Assembly (NCBI GenBank): GCA_964552325.1 | Contig: CAZKHA010000091.1 | Location: forward strand, 1-13,922 | Source: CAZKCK01 sp964552325 | GTDB taxonomy: Bacteria; Bacteroidota; Bacteroidia; Bacteroidales; TTA-H9 | DNA length: 13,922 nucleotides | Reading direction: 5' to 3' | Shown here: positions 6,974-13,922 of the stretch, piece by piece | Layout of the letters: every line of letters begins with the position of its first letter | How positions within the stretch are numbered: position 1 is the stretch's first letter | Notes under the pieces: generated by a model | What the model saw: the letters and a program-made list of their open reading frames with translations, nothing else | Told to the model about the DNA's origin: nothing | Database searches by the model: none | Position numbers and translations under genes: made by a program

Positions 6974-8274
6974 TACTTGTTGATGGTATTAATGGTTAAT
7001 TGCTCAGGACTGGTATAAATAGCCTGAATTTTATGTTTACGCAATTCTTGGATAATATGTTCTTTTTCGGCTTTAAATTTACGTGCAATAGTTTGGTTAT
7101 AAACTCCTTCTACAGTTGATACAGGGGATTCTGCTATAGTGGCAATGGATGAATTCTCGAAAAAAATTACCACCAACAAATGAAATTGGCTTAGCTTTCG
7201 AAGAATTGGTAATACGCGTTCCATGGCATAACTGCTCTCAAAATTGGTAAATAAAAATAATAAGCTTCGCACCCTTACCAAATTACGAATAGCATTAAAA
7301 AGTAATTCGTAATTAGCCTCTAGGCGGTGCTCTTTTTCGTTGTATAAACTATGGTAAATGGCCGATAACTGAGTGCGTTTAGAATCGGCTTTTATTACGC
7401 TTCCCAGTTTATCAGAAAACGACAATAATCCAGCTTTATCGTTTTTGTGCAAAACAATGTTAGAGATTACCAAAGTGCTGTTAATGGCATAATCGAGCAA
7501 GCTAAGTCCATTGAACGGCATAAGCATTGAACGGCTTTTATCAAGGATGCAATAAACTTGCTGCGCTTTTTCGTCCATGTATTGATTTACCATCAACTCG
7601 GCCCTGCGCGAACTGGCTTTCCAATTTATGCTACGCGGATCATCACCCATAACATAAGTTTTTATTTGTTCATATTCATAGCTATGCCCAATCTTCCGAA
7701 TTTTGCGTACACCTGTAAAATGCGATGCTGTGCTGAGCGATTTCAATTCGAATTTCTTCATTTGTACTGTAGAAGGAAAGACAGCAACTTTCTCTAAAAC
7801 TCCATGCTGATCTTTGCGCCTTATGAAGCCAATTAGCCCCGTAACATACGAATTTACGACACCAAAAACATATTCCCCTCTGCGCTTTGGCTCCAATTCA
7901 TAACTTGCCAAGGATTGCTCATGCGGGCCTAGGACTAAGCTTATCTCGAATTTTCGTTCCTGAAACTGAAATGGAATCTCGTCGTACAGTACCAAATCAA
8001 ACTTTAAGCCCGAAAGATTCTGTATAAACAGCTTAACTTCATTTGTATCGCCCAGCGACCAAATTCCAGCCATCACTCGTTTAACTTGAATGACCGAACC
8101 TTGTGCATAAAGCAGGTAAAAGTCAACCCCAACCAAAGCCAGTAGTAGGATTAATAACCCTAAAGCCAGCGCAAATAGATAAGCTACCACAAAGCTTAGT
8201 GCCAGCACCACCACAATGGATGCCATGGCAAGAAAAAACCGGTTGGTTAGATATATGCTTTTAAAGAATTTCAT
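6974..8274 (-). CDS. DUF58 (VWA-like) membrane protein, 3' end missing in gap
   Basis: Partial DUF58 protein, with 433 codons visible before the gap. Two membrane segments lie at about 13-33 and 35-56, then a beta-rich region, then the DUF58 core at about 196-275 (GHSYEYEQIKTYVMGDDPRSINWK). A MIDAS-like DKSRSM follows at 245-250, and the remainder has a von Willebrand A-type Rossmann pattern. Family members act with MoxR ATPases, which are thought to remodel them, but the process is unknown. The last visible residues are TINTINK plus the bases TA. Homologues usually end soon after with Tyr and a short tail, so only a few codons are probably missing. The frame that continues beyond the N run to 6688 is repeat translation, not protein. 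Its ATG shares one base with the stop of the MoxR gene (TAATG), indicating translational coupling. It is the last gene of the operon. Confidence 0.9.
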
Positions 8275-9314
8275 TAACGCGGAACTTCATTATTGGCTAA
8301 GATTTCTTTAATCACATCATTTACCTCCACGCCCTCTATCTCGCGTTCGGGGTTTAAAATAATGCGATGGTTTAGAACAGGATAGGTTACAGCTTTAATG
8401 TCGTCGGGGGTGGCAAAATCGCGGCCATTAATTGCAGCATATGCTTTGGCTGTTTTCATAATAGCCAGTGAGGCTCGTGTAGAAGCACCCAAAAACAAAC
8501 TTCCATTATTGCGTGTGTCGTGCACAATTCGTGCTATATAGCTCAATAATTCTTCACGCATGTGAACCTTTTGGATGGTTTCAATACATCGTTTTAGATG
8601 AGTGGCATCAAAAACTGCCTCAACATTCTCGGTTAGGGTGATGGAAAAATCGCTTGCAAACCGCTTCAAAATTTGCTCCTCCTCATTAAGATCGGGATAA
8701 TCAACTTCGAGACGGAAGATAAAACGGTCGAGTTGTGCCTCAGGTAGTTTGTAGGTGCCTTCTTGTTCTATCGGGTTTTGGGTGGCCACCACAAAAAACG
8801 GAAAGGCTAAGGGATAGGTTTTCCCATCAACCGTAACCTGTTGTTCTTCCATGGCTTCGAACAATGCTGCCTGTGTTTTTGCTGGAGCACGATTTATCTC
8901 GTCAACCAAAATAAAATTTGAAAACACTGGCCCTTCCCTAAAGTAAAAAGCAGCCGTTTGCATGTTAAATACCGAGGTACCAATAACATCGGATGGCATA
9001 AGGTCGGGTGTGAATTGAATGCGCTTAAAACCTGTGTTCAGGGTCTTTGCCAAAAGTTTAACCATCAGGGTCTTTGCTACTCCAGGAACGCCTTCTAAAA
9101 GGAGGTGGCCGCCTGAAAACAAACCTGCTGTCATTAGGGTGATAACTTCATCTTGGCCAATAATTACCTTTTGGATTTCTGCCTTAATCTTCGCTGCCAC
9201 ATCAGCTACAAAAGCAATGTCTTCAGGCATTTGTGGTAGTTCAATTTCAGAAACTAAATCCACAACAGTATTAATATTTTCGGGTTCAGAAAGTCCGAGT
9301 GTGTTCTCTTCCAT
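8274..9314 (-). CDS. MoxR-family AAA+ ATPase
   Basis: Full-length MoxR ATPase of 346 aa. Walker A is GVPGVAKT at 75-82 in the MoxR form (Ala-Lys-Thr), Walker B is FILVDEINR at 134-142, sensor 1 lies in ATQNP at 177-181, and the PEAQLDRF motif with the arginine finger is at 191-198. A C-terminal lid with the sensor 2 region (GASTRAS) follows. MoxR proteins are cytoplasmic ATPases believed to act as chaperones that insert metals into, or activate, VWA-type partners, here most likely the DUF58 protein encoded next. The first 35 residues are a variable acidic tail before the conserved domain. The start codon directly follows the stop of the DUF4350 gene (TAAATG), and the stop overlaps the DUF58 start by one base. 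The substrate is unknown. Confidence 0.95.
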   Translation of the reverse strand: MEENTLGLSEPENINTVVDLVSEIELPQMPEDIAFVADVAAKIKAEIQKVIIGQDEVITLMTAGLFSGGHLLLEGVPGVAKTLMVKLLAKTLNTGFKRIQFTPDLMPSDVIGTSVFNMQTAAFYFREGPVFSNFILVDEINRAPAKTQAALFEAMEEQQVTVDGKTYPLAFPFFVVATQNPIEQEGTYKLPEAQLDRFIFRLEVDYPDLNEEEQILKRFASDFSITLTENVEAVFDATHLKRCIETIQKVHMREELLSYIARIVHDTRNNGSLFLGASTRASLAIMKTAKAYAAINGRDFATPDDIKAVTYPVLNHRIILNPEREIEGVEVNDVIKEILANNEVPR

Positions 9315-10553
9315 TTATTTACAATTTTTATAGAAATACTCAATTTCGTTATATAAATTCATCAAGGCTTCATTATCACTTCCGTCGCCAAACTGAACAG
9401 CAACCTGTAGTTCAAACATTCGTTTGATGCGTCCGTGGGGTATGCCCGACTTTAAGGCTAATTCAGGAATACAAAGCTCTTTATTATCAGTCTTTATGGT
9501 AATGTTATACTTGCTCTTTGCAAAAATTGCAAAGAGCCGGAACATCTCTGGGGCAATATGATTGTGGTTTTTTGCTTGTAAATATACTTGCGCCATGCCT
9601 TTACAGAATTCAGCAGAGGTGTTTTGTATGGGGTTTATAATGGGAATGATGCGTTGCATTCGTTTCGATCGGAATATGATAAATAACAGTACGCTAATTA
9701 TAAGCGCATACCAAGCCCACTTTAGGCTTCTATGAGCAAAAATAAACCGCAATGGACTGGGCTGAAAATTGATGGAGTCGCTGTAAATGAATTCTTTGCT
9801 TATCTCATCCCAATAAATTGTACGTCCCGCAATTGGTTCGAAGCATTTAACCGCATAGCGATAACCTTCGGCAGTGGAAAAATGATAATTGCTGAAAAGA
9901 ACCGGATTGGTATGGAAATAAAATTGCCCCTTTCCGTATGGACAACGCATAAAGTTAATGCTTCCAGAATCAATCGTAGCTATTGGGATAAAGCCCTGCC
10001 TAGCCAATGTTTTGCGAAACATTAAACTATCAATACAAGCCCAATCCTTAACAACGGTATCTTTCAAACGCTGACAATGAAACGTAAAACCTTTTTCATC
10101 AGGGGAATCTACAAAGATTTGTGTAAGTCTTTTTTCAGCAACTGAGCCATATTCCACATAATGCGTGTCAATCAACTGATTGAAGAATTGCTGAGGGATA
10201 ACATCCGTGGCGATGAACACCACATTACCTTTGGCCGCAAAATTAAAAATATTCTCCGTGTTTATGGTATCGGCCAAAATACTCCTGCCTATAAACAAAT
10301 AGGCTGAATTGCTGGGCTGTGAAGGCAATTGTTTTTTTAACGACTTATTAATGACGATAAAATCTTTGCCTTTTGACCCGTCCTTTAATACTTCATAAAG
10401 CAATTTTGTTCCATAGGGTTCTTCGCTTTTATAGCTAAAGGTTTCTGACCAATTATATTTTGGAAGATACGGCTTTATATAATAATAGTAATACACCCAA
10501 GCCAATAACCCTATGGTTATCAATAGCAAAAAGATTAAATGCTTACTTTTCAT
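9315..10553 (-). CDS. DUF4350-domain membrane protein
   Basis: 412 aa. An N-terminal membrane segment (6-25) is followed by a long region on the far side of the membrane, a second segment (279-294), and a cytoplasmic C-terminal part. The start of the mature region has the DUF4350-type motif PYGTKLLYEVL (46-56), with strand-rich sequence such as NSAYLFIGRS and NVVFIATDVIP that resembles a Rossmann or GATase-like fold. After the second segment comes NPIQNTSAEF (307-316), common in the family, then a helical tail with KSGIPHGRIKRMF. The function of DUF4350 is unknown; these proteins are repeatedly found with MoxR, DUF58 and DUF4129 genes, which is the main evidence for the assignment. The start overlaps the DUF4129 gene by 11 bp, and the stop abuts the MoxR start. 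Confidence 0.83.
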   Translation of the reverse strand: MKSKHLIFLLLITIGLLAWVYYYYYIKPYLPKYNWSETFSYKSEEPYGTKLLYEVLKDGSKGKDFIVINKSLKKQLPSQPSNSAYLFIGRSILADTINTENIFNFAAKGNVVFIATDVIPQQFFNQLIDTHYVEYGSVAEKRLTQIFVDSPDEKGFTFHCQRLKDTVVKDWACIDSLMFRKTLARQGFIPIATIDSGSINFMRCPYGKGQFYFHTNPVLFSNYHFSTAEGYRYAVKCFEPIAGRTIYWDEISKEFIYSDSINFQPSPLRFIFAHRSLKWAWYALIISVLLFIIFRSKRMQRIIPIINPIQNTSAEFCKGMAQVYLQAKNHNHIAPEMFRLFAIFAKSKYNITIKTDNKELCIPELALKSGIPHGRIKRMFELQVAVQFGDGSDNEALMNLYNEIEYFYKNCK

Positions 10554-11223
10554 GGGTTGCTATCTTTTGGGTGAAAACGCTAAACTGTTTAGCAATTACC
10601 TGATAACTGCTTGGTGTTATTGGGAAATTGCCATACCAAACCCGTTCAAATAAATTGATAAGTGTTTTAAACTCGTCAAACAATTGTGAATACTTGATTT
10701 CTCGCAGATATTCTCCATTGGTTCTGTCTTTCTTATAAGTAATTAATTGCTTAGCATACATGGCTTTTAGCACCATTAAGAAATGAAGACGAATGGCAAG
10801 GTAATACAGGTGATGCTGAAGGGCCTCTTGTAAAAGCGTTTCTAAATCGGCATTTTCAATGTCAGCTTCCACATCTTGCAGCGTATAAGGCTTAAGTCTT
10901 TTCTTGCCTTGATTACTATTTAAAATTCCTTTGATAATTAAAATTCGTAAAAGCAAAAACACAAGTACAGCAATAATTACAACAAACAGGATGGTTCCCA
11001 AGCCAGCGAAATCAAAGGGAGGCAATTTAAAGTTTTTTTGGGGGCTTATTTCGCGCGTAAGATATTGTTCGGAATAGTCAATTCCTTTGGTATGCTTCTC
11101 CCAAACGTGTTTTTCAATGGTAGCATTCTTTGGCTGTGGGTTAGCACATACAGTCATGCCAATCAAAAGCAAGATCACAACTACGGCTAATGCCCAATAC
11201 TGTTTTGCATTACTCCCTTTCAT
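10543..11223 (-). CDS. DUF4129-domain membrane protein
   Basis: 226 aa with an N-terminal signal-like hydrophobic segment (9-27), a short exported loop (28-72), a transmembrane helix at about 76-97, and a cytoplasmic DUF4129-type helical domain from about 125 to 215. The family signature is visible as YYLAIRLHFLMVLKAM (139-154), then KDRTNGEYLREI (164-175) and FERVWYGNF (192-200). DUF4129 proteins often lie beside MoxR/DUF58 and transglutaminase genes; their biochemical role is unknown, and here they probably form part of a membrane complex. The Cys near the first segment (MTVC) is not a good lipobox. The start overlaps the SpoIIM-like gene's end by 14 bp. Confidence 0.85.
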   Translation of the reverse strand: MKGSNAKQYWALAVVVILLLIGMTVCANPQPKNATIEKHVWEKHTKGIDYSEQYLTREISPQKNFKLPPFDFAGLGTILFVVIIAVLVFLLLRILIIKGILNSNQGKKRLKPYTLQDVEADIENADLETLLQEALQHHLYYLAIRLHFLMVLKAMYAKQLITYKKDRTNGEYLREIKYSQLFDEFKTLINLFERVWYGNFPITPSSYQVIAKQFSVFTQKIATHEK

Positions 11224-13039
11224 AACCCAAAACTTTTTTCCTGCTACCCATTTGTTTAATGCGAGCCTTCAGGTTGTTTGATGTAACCCCTTCTTTAACA
11301 CTAAAATAAGAAAGACTCAAGCCAAGCAATATCAACAAAAGACCTAAAAACAAGAAAACATGAAATACGATGCCATAAACCAATGTGGGCAACAAATTCG
11401 TGCCCTCGCCAGCACTTTCAAAATTCCATAGTATAAAGGTTAAATTCATTTTGAACAATTGAGAGCTTAGCAGAATCATCATAAGCAATACAACGCCCAA
11501 GATTTTGGCATACAGGGCTAAGGGAATGGAGAGGGAGTTAAAAAACAGTCGCAACCCAGAATAGTACTTGCCGGCTGTTCCGCCGTTTACAAAACTTGAT
11601 GCAAAGGCCGCAAACGAAATGATGGGAAATAAAACGATAAACAACAGAATTGCCCAAGTAATGGGCAGAAAAAAACCGGTGTGCAGAATGGCGCCCGAAA
11701 CCAGACACACAAGAATGCTTGGCATATGCAGCAAGCGTAATGATTCAGTTGTTTTAATAAGGTGCTTTTTGATGTGCCAGAAAACAAGCAGTAATATTCC
11801 CGAAGTAACCAACACATTGGCCACAAAAACGCTAAAGTTTTCAGCATAATCATAAAAAGCAACTACAGGTATAATTCTGGAGTTGGCTTCGCTTGACGTT
11901 AAATTGGACAGGCTTATAAAAGCTACCGAAACAAGGAAGCCCGCAGCCAGCGAAATCCAGAAAAAAACCCGGAAAGACTGCCGTAGCACCAAAAAAGTAT
12001 TCTCGAACAACTCCCCATTTGAGTATAAGGCTGTAGGGTCAATTTCGCGTGATTGCCTGTAAGATACAGGGTCGGGGGCTAAGCCAAAAGGCGTGCTTCG
12101 CGCAACTTTTATCGGATACCAAACAAAATACAAAAGCACGAATGCCAGTGAAACAAGAATAACGCTTAACCTAAGCAAATCAGGCAAATGTGTATAACGG
12201 GTAAAAAAACCTTCGATAAAACCAGCCAGAACAATCACGGGAAAAATGCCCACCATTATCTTCATACCACGTTTTGCTGAAATGCGAAATGCCTGAAACC
12301 GTGTAAATGTTCCGGGGAACAACAAGCCCCGGCCTAAGGTTAAGCCAGCCGCACCTGCAATTATTATGGCCGATATTTCTAAGGTGCCATGCTGCCAAAT
12401 AGTTAAAAACGATACTTTAAACAAATCGCGTTCAATAAAAAATTGCTGAAACGTGCCCACCATTATCCCATTGTAAAGCATCATAAACACCGTGCCTATG
12501 GCCATAAAAGCTCCCATTACAAAGGTTATGCAGGCCACAATAAGGTTATTAACAGTAATTTGTAGAAACCCTTCTACCTGGGCAAAATCTTTATAAATGC
12601 CCATTGGATTGTTGTTGTTGATGTTTTGTACTGTTTTTTCGATGTATGTTTTTGACAGTATGAGTTGGGCAAACTCAGGGTCGTGAGACGAAGAAAGGAA
12701 ACCAATGCCCATAGCTAGCAGAAACACAAAAAGCGAAACCCTAAACTCATTCTTGGCTTCGGCAATCATTAAGGGCAGGTCTATCTTCCAAAAATTCCAG
12801 AAACTCTTTAGGCTAAGCCTAGGCGAACGGTTTACCGCTAAAAACAAGCTTTGTGCTATTCCGTTTAAATATTTACGAACCATTCGGTTACGATAATAGG
12901 TACGTGCGTACGAAAGGTCGTCGGTTATTTGAACAAACAACTTGCTTTGTTTCCCAGGATCGGCAATTTTGGTCTTTAACAAGTTCTCAAAATCCAACCA
13001 TTTCTCTTTATTCTGTTCTATGAATTTTGATTCTTTCAC
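11210..13039 (-). CDS. SpoIIM/DUF95-family membrane protein with C-terminal membrane extension
   Basis: 609 aa, nearly twice the length of a usual SpoIIM-like protein (about 320). The first half (1-325) is the SpoIIM/DUF95 domain: a charged cytoplasmic head (1-85), membrane segments, and the signature HGTLEISAIIIAGAAGL at 217-233 followed by RGLLFPG. A second polytopic region (about 350-580) has five or more further membrane segments and ends YFSVKEGVTSNNLKARIKQMG. I recall a separate membrane protein with a similar ending beside SpoIIM in related Bacteroidota, so this may be a fusion. No sporulation role is implied; the family is wide in non-sporulating bacteria. The start is GTG at 13039: an in-frame stop lies shortly upstream and no upstream ATG exists. 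It leads the operon and overlaps the DUF4129 gene by 14 bp. Confidence 0.85.
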   Translation of the reverse strand: MKESKFIEQNKEKWLDFENLLKTKIADPGKQSKLFVQITDDLSYARTYYRNRMVRKYLNGIAQSLFLAVNRSPRLSLKSFWNFWKIDLPLMIAEAKNEFRVSLFVFLLAMGIGFLSSSHDPEFAQLILSKTYIEKTVQNINNNNPMGIYKDFAQVEGFLQITVNNLIVACITFVMGAFMAIGTVFMMLYNGIMVGTFQQFFIERDLFKVSFLTIWQHGTLEISAIIIAGAAGLTLGRGLLFPGTFTRFQAFRISAKRGMKIMVGIFPVIVLAGFIEGFFTRYTHLPDLLRLSVILVSLAFVLLYFVWYPIKVARSTPFGLAPDPVSYRQSREIDPTALYSNGELFENTFLVLRQSFRVFFWISLAAGFLVSVAFISLSNLTSSEANSRIIPVVAFYDYAENFSVFVANVLVTSGILLLVFWHIKKHLIKTTESLRLLHMPSILVCLVSGAILHTGFFLPITWAILLFIVLFPIISFAAFASSFVNGGTAGKYYSGLRLFFNSLSIPLALYAKILGVVLLMMILLSSQLFKMNLTFILWNFESAGEGTNLLPTLVYGIVFHVFLFLGLLLILLGLSLSYFSVKEGVTSNNLKARIKQMGSRKKVLGYERE

Positions 13040-13055
13040 TTGGCGGGCTTTGCTG

Positions 13056-13087
13056 CAATATTAAGAAATATTATTCTACATTTGCAA
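13056..13087 (-). promoter_or_regulatory. Candidate promoter of the SpoIIM-MoxR-DUF58 operon
   Basis: On the - strand, TTG (13087-13085), 21 bp, then TAATATTG (13063-13056) is one base off TAnnTTTG. It would start transcription near 13049, about 10 nt before the GTG at 13039, and it overlaps the divergent RDD promoter. The match is imperfect, so this is a suggestion only. Confidence 0.35.
13077..13084 (+). promoter_or_regulatory. TAnnTTTG -7 element of the RDD gene
   Basis: TACATTTG followed by C is an exact Bacteroidota -7 element. Transcription would start near 13090, about 15 nt before the ATG at 13106, which rejects the longer frame starting at TTG 13040. A -33 TTTG at 13049-13052 is 24 bp away, longer than ideal. 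Overlap with the divergent operon promoter suggests joint control. Confidence 0.55.
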
Positions 13088-13105
13088 CATATTGATAACA
13101 CAATT

Positions 13106-13831
13106 ATGAAAAGTGTTGAAATAACCACTGCTCAAAATGTAAGCATTGTTTATACCGTGGCCCCTGTAAGCGAGCGAGGCTTAGCTTATCTGCTCGATTT
13201 GCTGTTTTGTGGCATAGCTAGCTTGTTGCTGCACTTTATCCTTTCTGTGCTATTTCCGGCCTACCAATCAATAATCGCGATAATTGCCTATATCCCCTTT
13301 TTTTTCTTGTATCATCTATTTATGGAGGTGTTTACGGATGGGCAATCATTCGGCAAACGTATTATGAAAATTAAGGTTCTAAAACTAACAGGTGAAAAAC
13401 CTGGGTTTTTTGATTCGTTGGTGCGTTGGGTGTTTCGTTTGCCCGATATACTTTTTAGCTCTGGGCTTTTTGCGGTTCTAATGGCTTCATCAACCTCTGC
13501 AGGTCAACGCTTAGGCGATTTTTTGGCTGACACCGTAGTAATAAAGGTATTAGATGCCAACCGCCCCGATTTAAAACAGCTATTGGAGATGAATGCCCGC
13601 AACAAAAGTTATGATCCCAGTTACCCACAAGCCAAGCAATTAACTGAATCGGATGTGCTTTTAATCAAAGAAACCATCGACAGGTTTTACGCCATTCGAA
13701 ATGCAAGCACCCAAGAAGCTGTTGTGCTTTTAGCCCGAAAGATTGAAGATATGTTGAATATTAAAGGTCCCAAAAATCGGATTGAATTCTTGCAATCGAT
13801 TATTAAGGATTATGTTTTTTTAACAAGGTAA
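13106..13831 (+). CDS. RDD-family membrane protein
   Basis: 241 aa from the ATG at 13106; codons before it belong to the promoter region. The RDD domain covers about 15-147: the Arg of the first motif is in SERGLAYLLDLL (22-33), with Asp31 in the first membrane helix. A second membrane segment lies around 54-74, and GQSFGKRIMKIKV (79-91) and GQRLGDFLADTVVI (133-146) are the usual amphipathic and C-terminal motifs. A soluble helical extension (150-241) has no recognised domain. RDD proteins are proposed ion-transport or membrane-complex components, but the family function is unsettled. Its divergent position from SpoIIM with shared promoter DNA, and the known association of RDD with SpoIIM and MoxR/DUF58 genes, make it a likely member of the same system. 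Confidence 0.9.
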   Translation: MKSVEITTAQNVSIVYTVAPVSERGLAYLLDLLFCGIASLLLHFILSVLFPAYQSIIAIIAYIPFFFLYHLFMEVFTDGQSFGKRIMKIKVLKLTGEKPGFFDSLVRWVFRLPDILFSSGLFAVLMASSTSAGQRLGDFLADTVVIKVLDANRPDLKQLLEMNARNKSYDPSYPQAKQLTESDVLLIKETIDRFYAIRNASTQEAVVLLARKIEDMLNIKGPKNRIEFLQSIIKDYVFLTR

Positions 13832-13922
13832 ATAGGGGTAAAGGGTGAAGGGAGAAGGATGAAGGGCGAAGCTTGCCCAACCGAAGAATGAGGGTGGGGG
13901 TGAAGGGCGAAGGGTTTTGAAG
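13832..13922. repeat. Low-complexity TGAAGGG-type array, right edge
   Basis: G/A-rich degenerate array of GGGTGAA, GGGCGAA and GGGAGAA units starting right after the RDD stop. It is the reverse complement of the CCCTTCA family at 1-90. A more complex stretch (about 13870-13890) interrupts it. No terminator hairpin is seen before it. It probably marks the point where the assembly stopped. Confidence 0.8.

Noticed and set aside
13040..13105. 22-residue N-terminal extension of the RDD protein from a TTG codon
   Set aside because: This stretch contains an exact TACATTTG promoter element, and the ATG at 13106 gives the normal family N-terminus.
1..13922. Circular replicon closed through the matching end repeats
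   Set aside because: The end repeats are inverted relative to each other and share no direct terminal overlap; the gene content is chromosomal.

Overview
The window looks like a chromosomal piece of an uncultured or draft-assembled Bacteroidota. The evidence is TAnnTTTG-type promoter elements, A-rich leaders without Shine-Dalgarno sequences, lipobox lipoproteins, an LVIVD-like propeller, moderate GC, and low-complexity intergenic arrays. It resembles a whole scaffold: both ends lie in one CCCTTCA-type repeat family, in opposite orientations, and an internal run of exactly 100 N (6874-6973) begins inside an 8-bp CACATTTC tandem array.

Left part (1-5754, all + strand): butyrate kinase (buk) starts just after the left repeat. 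Next are the succinyl-CoA synthetase alpha subunit (sucD) with a clear terminator, an LVIVD-like beta-propeller lipoprotein with its own terminator, an exported leucine-rich-repeat protein, and, 10 bp after it, a divergent MetA-family homoserine O-acyltransferase whose specificity residue (Glu110) predicts acetyl-CoA use. Buk and SucD are both acyl-CoA/ATP energy-conservation enzymes, but sucC and ptb are not in the window.

Middle (5838-6973): a convergent lipoprotein gene on the - strand has a good Bacteroidota promoter, which also rules out an apparent upstream TTG start. Beyond it lie about 215 bp of non-coding sequence with a possible IS256-type end, then the 8-bp repeat and the assembly gap.

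Right part (6974-13831): a tightly packed - strand operon reads, in transcription order, SpoIIM/DUF95 membrane protein with a C-terminal membrane extension, DUF4129 protein, DUF4350 protein, MoxR AAA+ ATPase, and DUF58 protein (3' end lost in the gap). The first two junctions overlap by 14 and 11 bp, the third is abutting, and the fourth overlaps by 1 bp. An RDD-family membrane protein is divergently transcribed from the same 66-bp intergenic region, which carries overlapping candidate promoters. This six-gene set is the best candidate for an under-characterised system: a MoxR ATPase and its DUF58/VWA-like partner with four membrane proteins. The families are known and recur together, but their joint function is, as far as I know, not established.
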